Shown here in pieces: positions 7,435-15,390 of a DNA stretch of 24,530 bases (positions are counted from its first letter, which is position 1; each line of letters starts with the position of its first letter). Below the pieces are notes generated by a model. The model was not told where the DNA came from. It did no database searches and was given only the letters and a program-made list of their open reading frames with translations. Source of the DNA: a virus; the IMG/VR virus record IMGVR_UViG_3300047476_001557, positions 1 through 24,530 of that record; one strand, written 5' to 3'. The position numbers and the translations under genes are program-made.

Positions 7435-10389
7435 TTATTGGCAAGTAATGTCTATATTAACACCAACGTTTATTTGTAAGGTAGTAACTTCAGTTGTACC
7501 AGCACAAGTTAAATTATATACGGTTACGGTATTTCCATTTACATAGAAATAATACCCTTCATTAATTAATTGAGATAAATTAAATAACAATGCCGCTTTC
7601 CATTGATTATTGGTTGGAACTTGTGAAGTACCATAACCTTCAAAGAATTTACTTTGAATTACTTGGGAACCATTAATTTTAACATCAACATACCACTGTG
7701 AATACAGTGTATCTGTTAAACATTGTGACAATTGATATCCTTGTGAGTTTAAGTAGTTATATAAAACAGTATACAATACTTGTGAGAAAGAACTAACATC
7801 CGATACTTGGTTTCCAATCCAAGGATATATTGAACATGAGGCACTTTCAGTAGTACAATCATAACTAAATAATTGACCTTGAGCAATACATGGGTCATTT
7901 GTAACAGGAACCAATTGACAACCACTTTGTCTTCTATAAACAAATTTTTGTCTTTGGAGTGGTGAGTTTTCTAATCTTGTTCCAGTATTCCAAATTGTAG
8001 AAGCGGCAATCATTTGTTGTGTCAAACGAATCCAATATGGGCCCAATCCATCAACATACTCAATAAGTTTCTGATAAGTAAAATTATCATTAGGAATTCC
8101 AACATTCTCTTCAGATAACAAGTAATTGTAATAGATATTCAATAAATCAGGATATCCACTTGTTTTACCATCGGAAGAATACCATCTTGTTCTTGCATTT
8201 ATTGTTTGTTGAACAAATGTTTGGGCAAATTCAAAGAATGTTTTCTTATTTGGTTGTGGATTGATAAATGTCCAATCGTAACTACCATAACTTGGGTAAG
8301 TTGGTGTCATACCACTATTTGGTATTGGGTAGTTATAATCTTTTGACATGGACCATATGTTATAAAGAATACCTTGTCCAGGATTTAAGAACAAATCAAC
8401 ATTTTTAGCATTTAACACCAAATTATCTGATGGTGCAACATAATACGCATTGTAACCTGATTGGGTACTCACTCTGAATACAGGTGGTTGCCAACTTTTT
8501 TTATTATCAGGAACCAACTTCAAATTGAATCCCAAATTCATATATGGGAAATTTCTAAATCTGTCGAAGTATTCTTGACCATAACTAAATGGTTGTAATG
8601 TTGTTTGAATATTTGGACTATTACCTGTAAAAACAGATGAAGTTTGATTTACAACTTCAGGGCTTCTGTGTTGTGGTGTTGATTCAAACCAACCAGCACC
8701 TTTTTCAAAGAAATAATTCTCAGTATTTGCCGGTGCTTGTGGATAACCAAACTCATCCACAGGATAACTATCTCTTGTTTCAGTAACTAAATAAGTTTCT
8801 GTTGATGATGTAAATCCACTATATTGAGTTCCGTAAATTGAGAATGTAACACCCGAATTGTATGATGTTATATCTTCAACATATGTACCACCAGTAATTT
8901 GAGCGAATTGTGTATTAAATTCTCTCATATTAATTCTTTGGTCAGCAACATAAACATATTCATTAAACTCAACTAAGGCATCGGGAGCACCCACCAATCT
9001 CAAGGTAAATTCAATTGAACGTCTTGTACCTTTTGACTTAAACAAATAAGCCGAGTTAAGAATCAAATTTCTGTAGAATTGATAATTTAATTCTGATGGT
9101 GTTAGTTCTCTTGAGAATCCAGCATATTGTGTAACACCCGTTGCAGCGTAAACAGAATTTAAGAAATCATCATTTGTTATGGGCGAAATGTTTGGTGACC
9201 AACCTAATGTTTCGGCCAAGTTCTTCAATAACATTGACGGAATATCATTACCAGGTGTGTAGTTAACCGAGTTCATATACGCCAATGCGTCTATGAATAT
9301 TTTTATTTGGTCAAAACTTCTACCGTAAATTTGTAATACTTTAGCAACTTTGTGGTCAGGCGTATCAAATTCTAATAGAGAATCTGTAACCATAAACCTG
9401 GCAATTAAGTTTGTTTTGTATGCATCAAAATCAACACCAATTATGTTTAACTTTTCAAGATAAGTCGTAAATAACGGTGTTCTAATATCTAAGTTCCATA
9501 AACCATCTTTTGGCCAAGTAACCGTGGCATTTTGTAATTCAACAGCACCACCATCAGTTTGGACAGGAACATTAAATGTTGCAGTATATGGTGGTTGTGC
9601 TAATCTATTTAGTAAGAATTTTTCGACCTCATCAAAATTTTCAGAGAAGGCTTTTTCAACATAATAATCATTTGGTCGAATAACTAACGATTTAACAGTC
9701 GTACTTACACCACTAAATGGGTCACCAATAACCACCAATTTTATTACACCACTATATAAACTAGTTGATGGTGTTAAATCAATAACTTGGTAAGGGATAT
9801 CATCAACAACTAATGAGTAGTTTCTATATGAATTTGTTAAATCTCTTAATGGAGAAAATTCTTGCTCTCTATTCTGTAAATTAATCTTAGAGTTAACAGA
9901 ATAATCTAATGAGAATGGGTTTTTAATTCTAGCAACATCAATAGTTAATTCTGTTTCATTTGAAACTGAGTTATATGTAATACCAGTTGCGGTATCACCT
10001 GATGTGAAATCATAATAGTAGTCATCAACTTCAATACCTGCCGGAAAGAAATTAATTATTCTTTGAACCGATACCTCAAATCTTTTTTGTAATGAACCAA
10101 ATATTGTAAAGTTTGTGACATTTGATAAATCAAAATTTGGATAAACTCTATATTCCTTGGCTATTAACTCTCTTGACTGATTAACAGATTCAAGATTCAA
10201 ATCTTCTAATGAAACAGGTAATTGAAAAACACCAATGTTGAAATTTCTATTGTTCTTTTCAGATATACCATAACTCCATTCAAAGTTACCTTGTGTAAGT
10301 CCACCGCCTTGCACAGTCTGATTACCCACCAAATTATCAAATGGTGTTTGTGCTCCTGACGCGCCAATTGGGATGTACTTCTTAGCCAT
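7435..10389 (-). CDS. Large baseplate protein with gpI/gp7-like central segment, 984 aa
   Basis: Probably a baseplate wedge protein. Residues about 255-480 carry the most conserved-looking part: a helical stretch (LLNRLAQPPYTATF near 258, then KVAKVLQIYGRSFDQIKIFI) followed near residue 450 by SKGTRRSIEFTLRLVGAPDA. A KGT-x2-(A/S)-I segment before a helix and a Gly is typical of P2 gpI-type tail proteins, whose T4 counterpart is gp7. Length is close to T4 gp7 (1032 aa) and far above P2 gpI. Residues about 820-853 include four Cys (SGCQLVP, NDPCIAQ, DCTTESASC). The final 115 residues (about 870-984) resemble the end of the 919-aa protein. The ATG overlaps the stop of the 302-aa gene by one base (TAATG), implying coupled synthesis. 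The family call is from motif and gene order; the C-terminal half is unrecognised. Confidence 0.75.
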   Translation of the reverse strand: MAKKYIPIGASGAQTPFDNLVGNQTVQGGGLTQGNFEWSYGISEKNNRNFNIGVFQLPVSLEDLNLESVNQSRELIAKEYRVYPNFDLSNVTNFTIFGSLQKRFEVSVQRIINFFPAGIEVDDYYYDFTSGDTATGITYNSVSNETELTIDVARIKNPFSLDYSVNSKINLQNREQEFSPLRDLTNSYRNYSLVVDDIPYQVIDLTPSTSLYSGVIKLVVIGDPFSGVSTTVKSLVIRPNDYYVEKAFSENFDEVEKFLLNRLAQPPYTATFNVPVQTDGGAVELQNATVTWPKDGLWNLDIRTPLFTTYLEKLNIIGVDFDAYKTNLIARFMVTDSLLEFDTPDHKVAKVLQIYGRSFDQIKIFIDALAYMNSVNYTPGNDIPSMLLKNLAETLGWSPNISPITNDDFLNSVYAATGVTQYAGFSRELTPSELNYQFYRNLILNSAYLFKSKGTRRSIEFTLRLVGAPDALVEFNEYVYVADQRINMREFNTQFAQITGGTYVEDITSYNSGVTFSIYGTQYSGFTSSTETYLVTETRDSYPVDEFGYPQAPANTENYFFEKGAGWFESTPQHRSPEVVNQTSSVFTGNSPNIQTTLQPFSYGQEYFDRFRNFPYMNLGFNLKLVPDNKKSWQPPVFRVSTQSGYNAYYVAPSDNLVLNAKNVDLFLNPGQGILYNIWSMSKDYNYPIPNSGMTPTYPSYGSYDWTFINPQPNKKTFFEFAQTFVQQTINARTRWYSSDGKTSGYPDLLNIYYNYLLSEENVGIPNDNFTYQKLIEYVDGLGPYWIRLTQQMIAASTIWNTGTRLENSPLQRQKFVYRRQSGCQLVPVTNDPCIAQGQLFSYDCTTESASCSIYPWIGNQVSDVSSFSQVLYTVLYNYLNSQGYQLSQCLTDTLYSQWYVDVKINGSQVIQSKFFEGYGTSQVPTNNQWKAALLFNLSQLINEGYYFYVNGNTVTVYNLTCAGTTEVTTLQINVGVNIDITCQ

Positions 10390-11297
10390 TATTGTCCTGT
10401 GATATTAGTGTAACTCTTACTGAAATCAATGTTTTGATTTCTATTCTCCTTAACTTCATAAAGAAGATTGTTAAAGTCATCTTTAATTTCGTACAAGTTA
10501 AATTGTGAGTAGATATTATTTTGTGTATCGTAGATTGTGTAGATACCATCTTCCATTGATTTAGTTTGGTTACCATAAAGTGCAATACCCAATGTATCAA
10601 TATCATATTGGGATACTTGTACTTCTAAAGTCAAAGGATTAAAATATGTGTTTGATAAAATAATACTTTGTGCTGGTTGACCAATAAATGGTGTTGCGTT
10701 TGGTTTGTTTGTTGGTGATGAACTTGGAGATAGTGTACAGAAAACCAAATTAGTTTGTCCTTCAGTATATCTATATCTAACCGCCTTTTGTTGTGTGTTT
10801 GTTAAATTTTGAATAACAGGTTCACAATAAAAGTTTGATGTCACAATTCTAAAGAAATTTGGTATTTTACTACCATCAGCATTTAGATATTCAACTCTAT
10901 ATCCAACAAGTCCTTGAGCAATAAATTTATTTGCAAATTGACTTGGTACGTTTGATAAATCAATCACAATACCTTTTACGTTTGGAAGTGCCGATAAAAC
11001 ACCACAATCAGTAATTGATGTTCTAATTTCTGCTGGTCTAATATACAATGTGTATATACCAAGTTGGGTAAATGTTTCGGCTGGTAATCTTAAATTATAT
11101 AATCCACCAAGTATTTCATTTGTATTACCACCTGTGGCAGCATTATTGAAATATGGTCTTAAAATAGCTGTCGCATCCAATTGTGTTAACACAAAATCAT
11201 TTGTCACATCTCTTGATGGAGTGTAGTTCATGATGATTTGTACATCTTCGGGTGATACATCAGCCGGTCTTATGGTTCCGTATGTTCCAGTTGCCAT
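10389..11297 (-). CDS. Putative virion structural protein, 302 aa
   Basis: Not recognised. It opens MATGTYGTIRPADVSPEDV, contains GIYTLYIRPAEIRTSI near residues 80-95, a GYRVEYLNADGSKIPNFFRI segment near 131-150, and a Ser-Pro rich turn (LSPSSSPTNKP) near 190. The C-terminal 60 residues are strand- and charge-rich (EDGIYTIYDTQNNIYSQFNL, then LYEIKDD). No membrane segment, signal peptide or nuclease motif is visible. It sits between the HNH gene and the 984-aa baseplate gene, and its stop codon overlaps the next ATG by one base, so the two products are probably made together and may contact each other. A tail or baseplate adaptor is the most likely role, from context alone. The sequence before its start (TTAATTAATTAAAAAAAT) lacks both a Shine-Dalgarno and the TATTTA element. 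Confidence 0.7.
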   Translation of the reverse strand: MATGTYGTIRPADVSPEDVQIIMNYTPSRDVTNDFVLTQLDATAILRPYFNNAATGGNTNEILGGLYNLRLPAETFTQLGIYTLYIRPAEIRTSITDCGVLSALPNVKGIVIDLSNVPSQFANKFIAQGLVGYRVEYLNADGSKIPNFFRIVTSNFYCEPVIQNLTNTQQKAVRYRYTEGQTNLVFCTLSPSSSPTNKPNATPFIGQPAQSIILSNTYFNPLTLEVQVSQYDIDTLGIALYGNQTKSMEDGIYTIYDTQNNIYSQFNLYEIKDDFNNLLYEVKENRNQNIDFSKSYTNITGQ

Positions 11298-11303
11298 ATT
11301 TTT

Positions 11304-11828
11304 TTAATTAATTAACATTTTATTTGATTTTATCAGATTATCATATTTCCATAATGGTCTTAAATTTGTGTAATAATTCAAGTTACATATTTCTTCTTCA
11401 TTTTTACCACTTGATATCGGAATAATATGGTCAAGTTGCCACTCACCATAATTTTCCCAACTCATACCTTCAATAAATTTAGATTCAATATATTGTCTAA
11501 ATTCTTCAATTTCGATACCTAAACAATCAAAAGTATTTTTAGTTTTATTTTTAATGATATTACATATTCTAGCTCTCATATTACCCATTAATCTATAATT
11601 AATATCATCCAACCTTCTATTTTTTTGATACTCTGAATTATATAATGGATTTAGTTTACGATATTCTCTTTGATACTCAGTTAACTTTTCTCTATTTTCT
11701 TTATTATATTTTTTTCTTTGTTCAGATTGACATACCTTACAATGACTTCTTTTACCAAACTTACCTAATTTTTGGTTATTAAATTCATTAAGCTCTTTTG
11801 ATAAACCACATATTGAACAAACTTTCAT
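11304..11828 (-). CDS. Freestanding HNH homing-type endonuclease, 174 aa
   Basis: DNA endonuclease of the phage HNH type. Counting from the start chosen here, residues 4-33 form a zinc-binding pair CSIC (4-7) and CKVC (30-33). A basic, Tyr-rich helix follows (QRKKYNKENREKLTEYQREY). The catalytic HNH region is at 132-169: LDHIIPIS with D133-H134, NYYTNLRPLW with N155, and KYDNLIKSNK with N164. A start at 11864 (12 residues longer) is also open, overlapping the 359-aa gene by 11 bases. I prefer 11828 because the MKVCSICG start is usual for the family and a TATTTATT element sits 11 bases upstream. The gene interrupts a run of structural genes and looks more AT- and Lys-rich than its neighbours, which suggests later arrival. 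Such genes normally spread by cutting related phage genomes that lack them. Confidence 0.88.
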   Translation of the reverse strand: MKVCSICGLSKELNEFNNQKLGKFGKRSHCKVCQSEQRKKYNKENREKLTEYQREYRKLNPLYNSEYQKNRRLDDINYRLMGNMRARICNIIKNKTKNTFDCLGIEIEEFRQYIESKFIEGMSWENYGEWQLDHIIPISSGKNEEEICNLNYYTNLRPLWKYDNLIKSNKMLIN

Positions 11829-11853
11829 ATCAATAAATACTATTTTTATTTTT

Positions 11854-12933
11854 TTATGTAACATTAAAAAAACGATATCCGTAATTTATTAAGTCCCCAA
11901 GGTTGTCTACCTCACCTATTCTTTGGACTCTTTCATAGGCTGAGTTTTTTCCTCGTTCAATGAATACATTTGATTGTACTTCTGCTTGAGAAATTATTCC
12001 TAAAAGTAATTCATCTTTTACTAATGGGTCTTGAACCATCCAATCTTCAGTTAATCCTGATGATTGAATGAAATAAATTGTGTCCCCATTGGCATAATCA
12101 TAATAGTCCACATTTTGTATTGTGTAAGCAGTATACACCAAATTCATTTCAGTTATTATACCATAATCTTCACCATTTTTTTGTACGGGAACTAATAACG
12201 GATACTTAACCGCTCCGTATTGTGCCAAGTCAGTAATTCTTGATGCCGTATATCCACTAACCACAAATGGTACCGTAACATATGCCGATGATACTTGGTC
12301 AGCAACTAAATTGACAGCATCACCCGTGAATATATAATCATATGATATTGGTGTTGCAGACCATGAACCGGTGTTTGGTGTAAAGTATGCGGTTCCTTGT
12401 GGATTAAAATTTGGTACATCAACATATGGTGTTTGAATTTTTTTCTGTACCTTTGTATTACCCCAAGGATTAAATTGTGATAAAGTAATTGTATATTCTT
12501 TTGGAATAGAGGCATAAACGTGTGAGATAGAATTTGGAGTATAAGATGTAATTGGTTCAATAGGTGAACCATCCCCCCAATCCACCGTGTATTGTGATAA
12601 CTCCAAGAATGAATTAAATTCAATATCGGCAGTATTATATACATTCCATAAATAAGGGTTTGTTGTTGTAGATGAAAAAATAAAATTGGTTACAACATTT
12701 TGTTGTGAGATTGCACCATCAAATGTAGAATAGTATCCCAAATCAACGGTGTTCTGAACCAAAAGAATTGGAACGGTAAGTCCTGTAAGTAGTGATGTAT
12801 AGTTTGTATTACCCGTTAAAGTTTGGGTCATAGATGAATACACACCATAAGTCTCACCTGAATAAGTGACATCATGAATAATTGTCTTTAATACCTCAGG
12901 GGACACCCTGATTCTCATTACTTGTGTTTCCAT
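11854..12933 (-). CDS. PKD-domain virion protein, 359 aa
   Basis: Probable structural component of the baseplate or tail periphery. Residues about 110-167 form a PKD domain: QYTVDWGDGSPIEPI (WGDG at 119-122), SHVYASIPKEYTITL, then an NPWGNT turn and VQKKI strand. PKD domains are beta sandwiches common in surface proteins and in tailed-phage tails. The N-terminal 100 residues are strand-rich. The C-terminal 60 residues (about 300-359: GIISQAEVQSNVFIERGKNS, then RVQRIGEVDNLGDLINYGY) look compact and polar and may be the particle-binding end. Its ATG overlaps the stop of the 259-aa gene by one base (TAATG), so the pair is probably coupled. The HNH gene follows directly. The family beyond the PKD domain is not recognised. 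Confidence 0.75.
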   Translation of the reverse strand: METQVMRIRVSPEVLKTIIHDVTYSGETYGVYSSMTQTLTGNTNYTSLLTGLTVPILLVQNTVDLGYYSTFDGAISQQNVVTNFIFSSTTTNPYLWNVYNTADIEFNSFLELSQYTVDWGDGSPIEPITSYTPNSISHVYASIPKEYTITLSQFNPWGNTKVQKKIQTPYVDVPNFNPQGTAYFTPNTGSWSATPISYDYIFTGDAVNLVADQVSSAYVTVPFVVSGYTASRITDLAQYGAVKYPLLVPVQKNGEDYGIITEMNLVYTAYTIQNVDYYDYANGDTIYFIQSSGLTEDWMVQDPLVKDELLLGIISQAEVQSNVFIERGKNSAYERVQRIGEVDNLGDLINYGYRFFNVT

Positions 12934-13712
12934 TATGGGTTTACGTATTCATACCATTTTATGGGGTTTGTTACACCACCGACTCTATTTCCAACAGGAT
13001 AATCAAACACTTTGAAAGTTTGTGTTATGTAATCCAAATCCACTTTATAGTAAAAATATTCTTCAGGTGGGAAACTTGTTGTTCCACCCAAATCACTTTG
13101 TTTTACTTTCATCATTTTAATGAACTGACCAGTATTTGCATCAAAGAACTTGGCGGTCATATAAAACGTGTTTATATTTAAGAAATCTCTTTTCTTTAAC
13201 CAATAAATAAAAAATCCTTCTTTATCACCAATATAATCCAAACTGTATTTTGGTTTTTTAATACTAACGGTTGTTGTGTTATTTAATACGGCTGGTGTTA
13301 CCAATCCTTGTTGAACGGGAAGTATGGTTGTAATGTAAGCCTTTTGTGTTCTTGTTGTTGGACTATCGTAATAATCAATCTTCCAAAAAGATTTTGTAAA
13401 AGGTTTTTCAAAATAATAAACTTGATTGTCAGTAAACTTTGCCAAATATGAATTAATCCAAGATGGTGATGTTGCATCCCCCTGATTGAAATAAAATTCA
13501 TAGTTTAATGATGTCTTTGTATTGTCATAAACCGCATGGTCAAATCGTGTAACCTCAAAGTCATCACCTTTGTTTAGAATCTTTTCAATGATGGAAGTTT
13601 CATACTCCTCAATCGCTTCTTGGTTTCCACCAAAATCCCAAATCTGTTCCAACGGTAGAACAATGTCTTTTGCTTGGTTGTCAAAGACAACTCTTATCTT
13701 ATTCGCATCCAT
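12933..13712 (-). CDS. Putative virion structural protein, 259 aa
   Basis: Not recognised. It begins MDANKIRVVFDNQAKDIVLP with an acidic helix (NQEAIEEYETSIIEKIL, residues about 30-46), followed by strand-rich sequence high in Tyr, Phe and Lys (YYFEKPFTKSFWKIDYYDSP near 99-118; FFIYWLKKRDFLNINTFYMT near 167-186). It ends in PIKWYEYVNP. No Cys clusters, signal peptide or membrane segments are visible. It overlaps the 563-aa gene by 14 bases upstream and the PKD gene by one base downstream, so it is made within the same translationally coupled series. Placement between baseplate genes makes it a likely tail or baseplate component. Nothing in the sequence shows a more exact role. Confidence 0.7.
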   Translation of the reverse strand: MDANKIRVVFDNQAKDIVLPLEQIWDFGGNQEAIEEYETSIIEKILNKGDDFEVTRFDHAVYDNTKTSLNYEFYFNQGDATSPSWINSYLAKFTDNQVYYFEKPFTKSFWKIDYYDSPTTRTQKAYITTILPVQQGLVTPAVLNNTTTVSIKKPKYSLDYIGDKEGFFIYWLKKRDFLNINTFYMTAKFFDANTGQFIKMMKVKQSDLGGTTSFPPEEYFYYKVDLDYITQTFKVFDYPVGNRVGGVTNPIKWYEYVNP

Positions 13713-15390
13713 CTATCAACGGTTGTTCTACAATCTGATACAAGTCAGTTATGTCAAATGACGCACCTTCAGGATAAAGTCTGAAAGGTATGTTTGTGAA
13801 TGGATAGTGTGATTCATTTAAGAAAGGATAATCAACCCCCCTTCCTAAACTATCAATGTATCCATATGAGTATATATCTCTCCATATCCATTGTTGCAAA
13901 TTATTTGAGAAATAAGCGTAATTTGGTACACCCTCAACAAAGGTTGAACCAGCAGTTTCAGTATAATCTGAAAATACCTTTAATGTTATTGGATTGTGAG
14001 TTTGATAATAATATCCGTCAGGGTTTGAGTTGTTTACAGGTGATGTGTTGAATGCTTTTCCATAATACGTCATCTTATTCATATATGGAGAAATAACTCT
14101 CTCAACCTGTTCTATGTCGTTCCATTCACACCAATCACCATACATCGTGTCACCACTACGTCTTGGTAGATTAACTGTGAAATCATATGTTACACCACTT
14201 TGAGTTCTTGAATACCCCGATGTCTGAACATTCTCCAAAGAATTATTATTTGTTTGACTCCACCAAGGGTTTGTTTGACCTGGCGTCATATTGAATTTCC
14301 AACCACGTCTTAATTGATTGAACCATCCCATATATCCATTGAATTGGAATGATGCGAAAATTTGTGTTACAGGCTTCTTATTGTTATCCAATTGGTTGTT
14401 GATTTGTAAATCACGAGCCATGGTAACATTATATGTCTTTGAACTTTGGAAGTTCGTAACCCTACCAATCTTATTTGGTGTTAATGATGAAAACTGATAA
14501 AAACCCAGGTCTTGGAATGGGTTTAATTCAAATCCGTTATTGGTGATGATTGAATCGTGGGGGTCAGTAATAACCTTGTGGATTCTTACATAATATCTTG
14601 ATTTGGTTTCACCTGAATTATTAATATTAACAATTCTCTTAAACACACCTTGATTTCCTGTATTAAAGGTTGAACCAGTGTATCCAATATTTGATAGATT
14701 GAAGATGTTGGTATCTGAACCAAGGGCTCCGTTTCCTAAACTATAAACTTGAAACAAATTGTTTGTGTCATAACTAAATGATAACTCAACCCACTCACCT
14801 ACCGTTAAACCATGTGATACAGGACAAGTACATTGAATTACAGGAAAACCATTGTCAGAACCTTGTGTAATTGAAAATGGTATTCCATCACCAGATAACC
14901 AAGGATTCAAACTTGTTCCGTTTGTAAAATAGTATTGCATTGGAACTGTGTAGTCATTTTCATACGGATATGTCATAACAATACTCCAATTGTACGATGA
15001 AGCACTTTTGGCCTCAAATGAAAGTTGTTTGTTATCAACATCAGTTCTGATAAATTCAAATTCTTGATAAGTCGGTAATCCACTCCATATACCATTGGTC
15101 ACCGATTTTTCAGGATTGATGTAATAAAGATTATCTCTGAAAATATTATAGTTAGTAAAACCAACTAAGTTATTCTCATAAATGTATGATATTTTAATCG
15201 TTGGTCTGAACGATGTTGATTTTTGTCTTTCACCATCAAATACCGTAACAAGATTTAAGGATACTGTTCTGTCATAATCGATTACCTCAGATTGGGTTTG
15301 CAATAATTCTGCCTGCAAACTAATATCGGTATTTGGTGCTGACTTATATCTTAAGTCAGGTTTTATAACCACAAAATTACTTTTAGACAT
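13699..15390 (-). CDS. Putative baseplate-associated structural protein, 563 aa
   Basis: Not recognised. The protein is strand-rich throughout, with high Asn, Tyr, Ser and Thr and few Cys (CTCP near residue 190; WCEW near 422). Notable segments are VTVFDGERQKSTSFRPTIKI (about 48-67), NPWLSGDGIPFSITQGSDNG (about 162-181), SHGLTVGEWVELSFSYD (about 193-209) and an aromatic stretch FNGYMGWFNQLRRGWKFNMT (about 350-369). The end (TDLYQIVEQPLIDGCE) is acidic. The ATG overlaps the end of the 1593-aa gene by 8 bases, and its 3' end overlaps the 259-aa gene by 14 bases. In T4 the genes after gp6 are gp7 and gp8, but I see no convincing gp8 signature here. The virion role comes from context; an enzymatic role is not excluded but no motif supports one. 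Confidence 0.72.
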   Translation of the reverse strand: MSKSNFVVIKPDLRYKSAPNTDISLQAELLQTQSEVIDYDRTVSLNLVTVFDGERQKSTSFRPTIKISYIYENNLVGFTNYNIFRDNLYYINPEKSVTNGIWSGLPTYQEFEFIRTDVDNKQLSFEAKSASSYNWSIVMTYPYENDYTVPMQYYFTNGTSLNPWLSGDGIPFSITQGSDNGFPVIQCTCPVSHGLTVGEWVELSFSYDTNNLFQVYSLGNGALGSDTNIFNLSNIGYTGSTFNTGNQGVFKRIVNINNSGETKSRYYVRIHKVITDPHDSIITNNGFELNPFQDLGFYQFSSLTPNKIGRVTNFQSSKTYNVTMARDLQINNQLDNNKKPVTQIFASFQFNGYMGWFNQLRRGWKFNMTPGQTNPWWSQTNNNSLENVQTSGYSRTQSGVTYDFTVNLPRRSGDTMYGDWCEWNDIEQVERVISPYMNKMTYYGKAFNTSPVNNSNPDGYYYQTHNPITLKVFSDYTETAGSTFVEGVPNYAYFSNNLQQWIWRDIYSYGYIDSLGRGVDYPFLNESHYPFTNIPFRLYPEGASFDITDLYQIVEQPLIDGCE

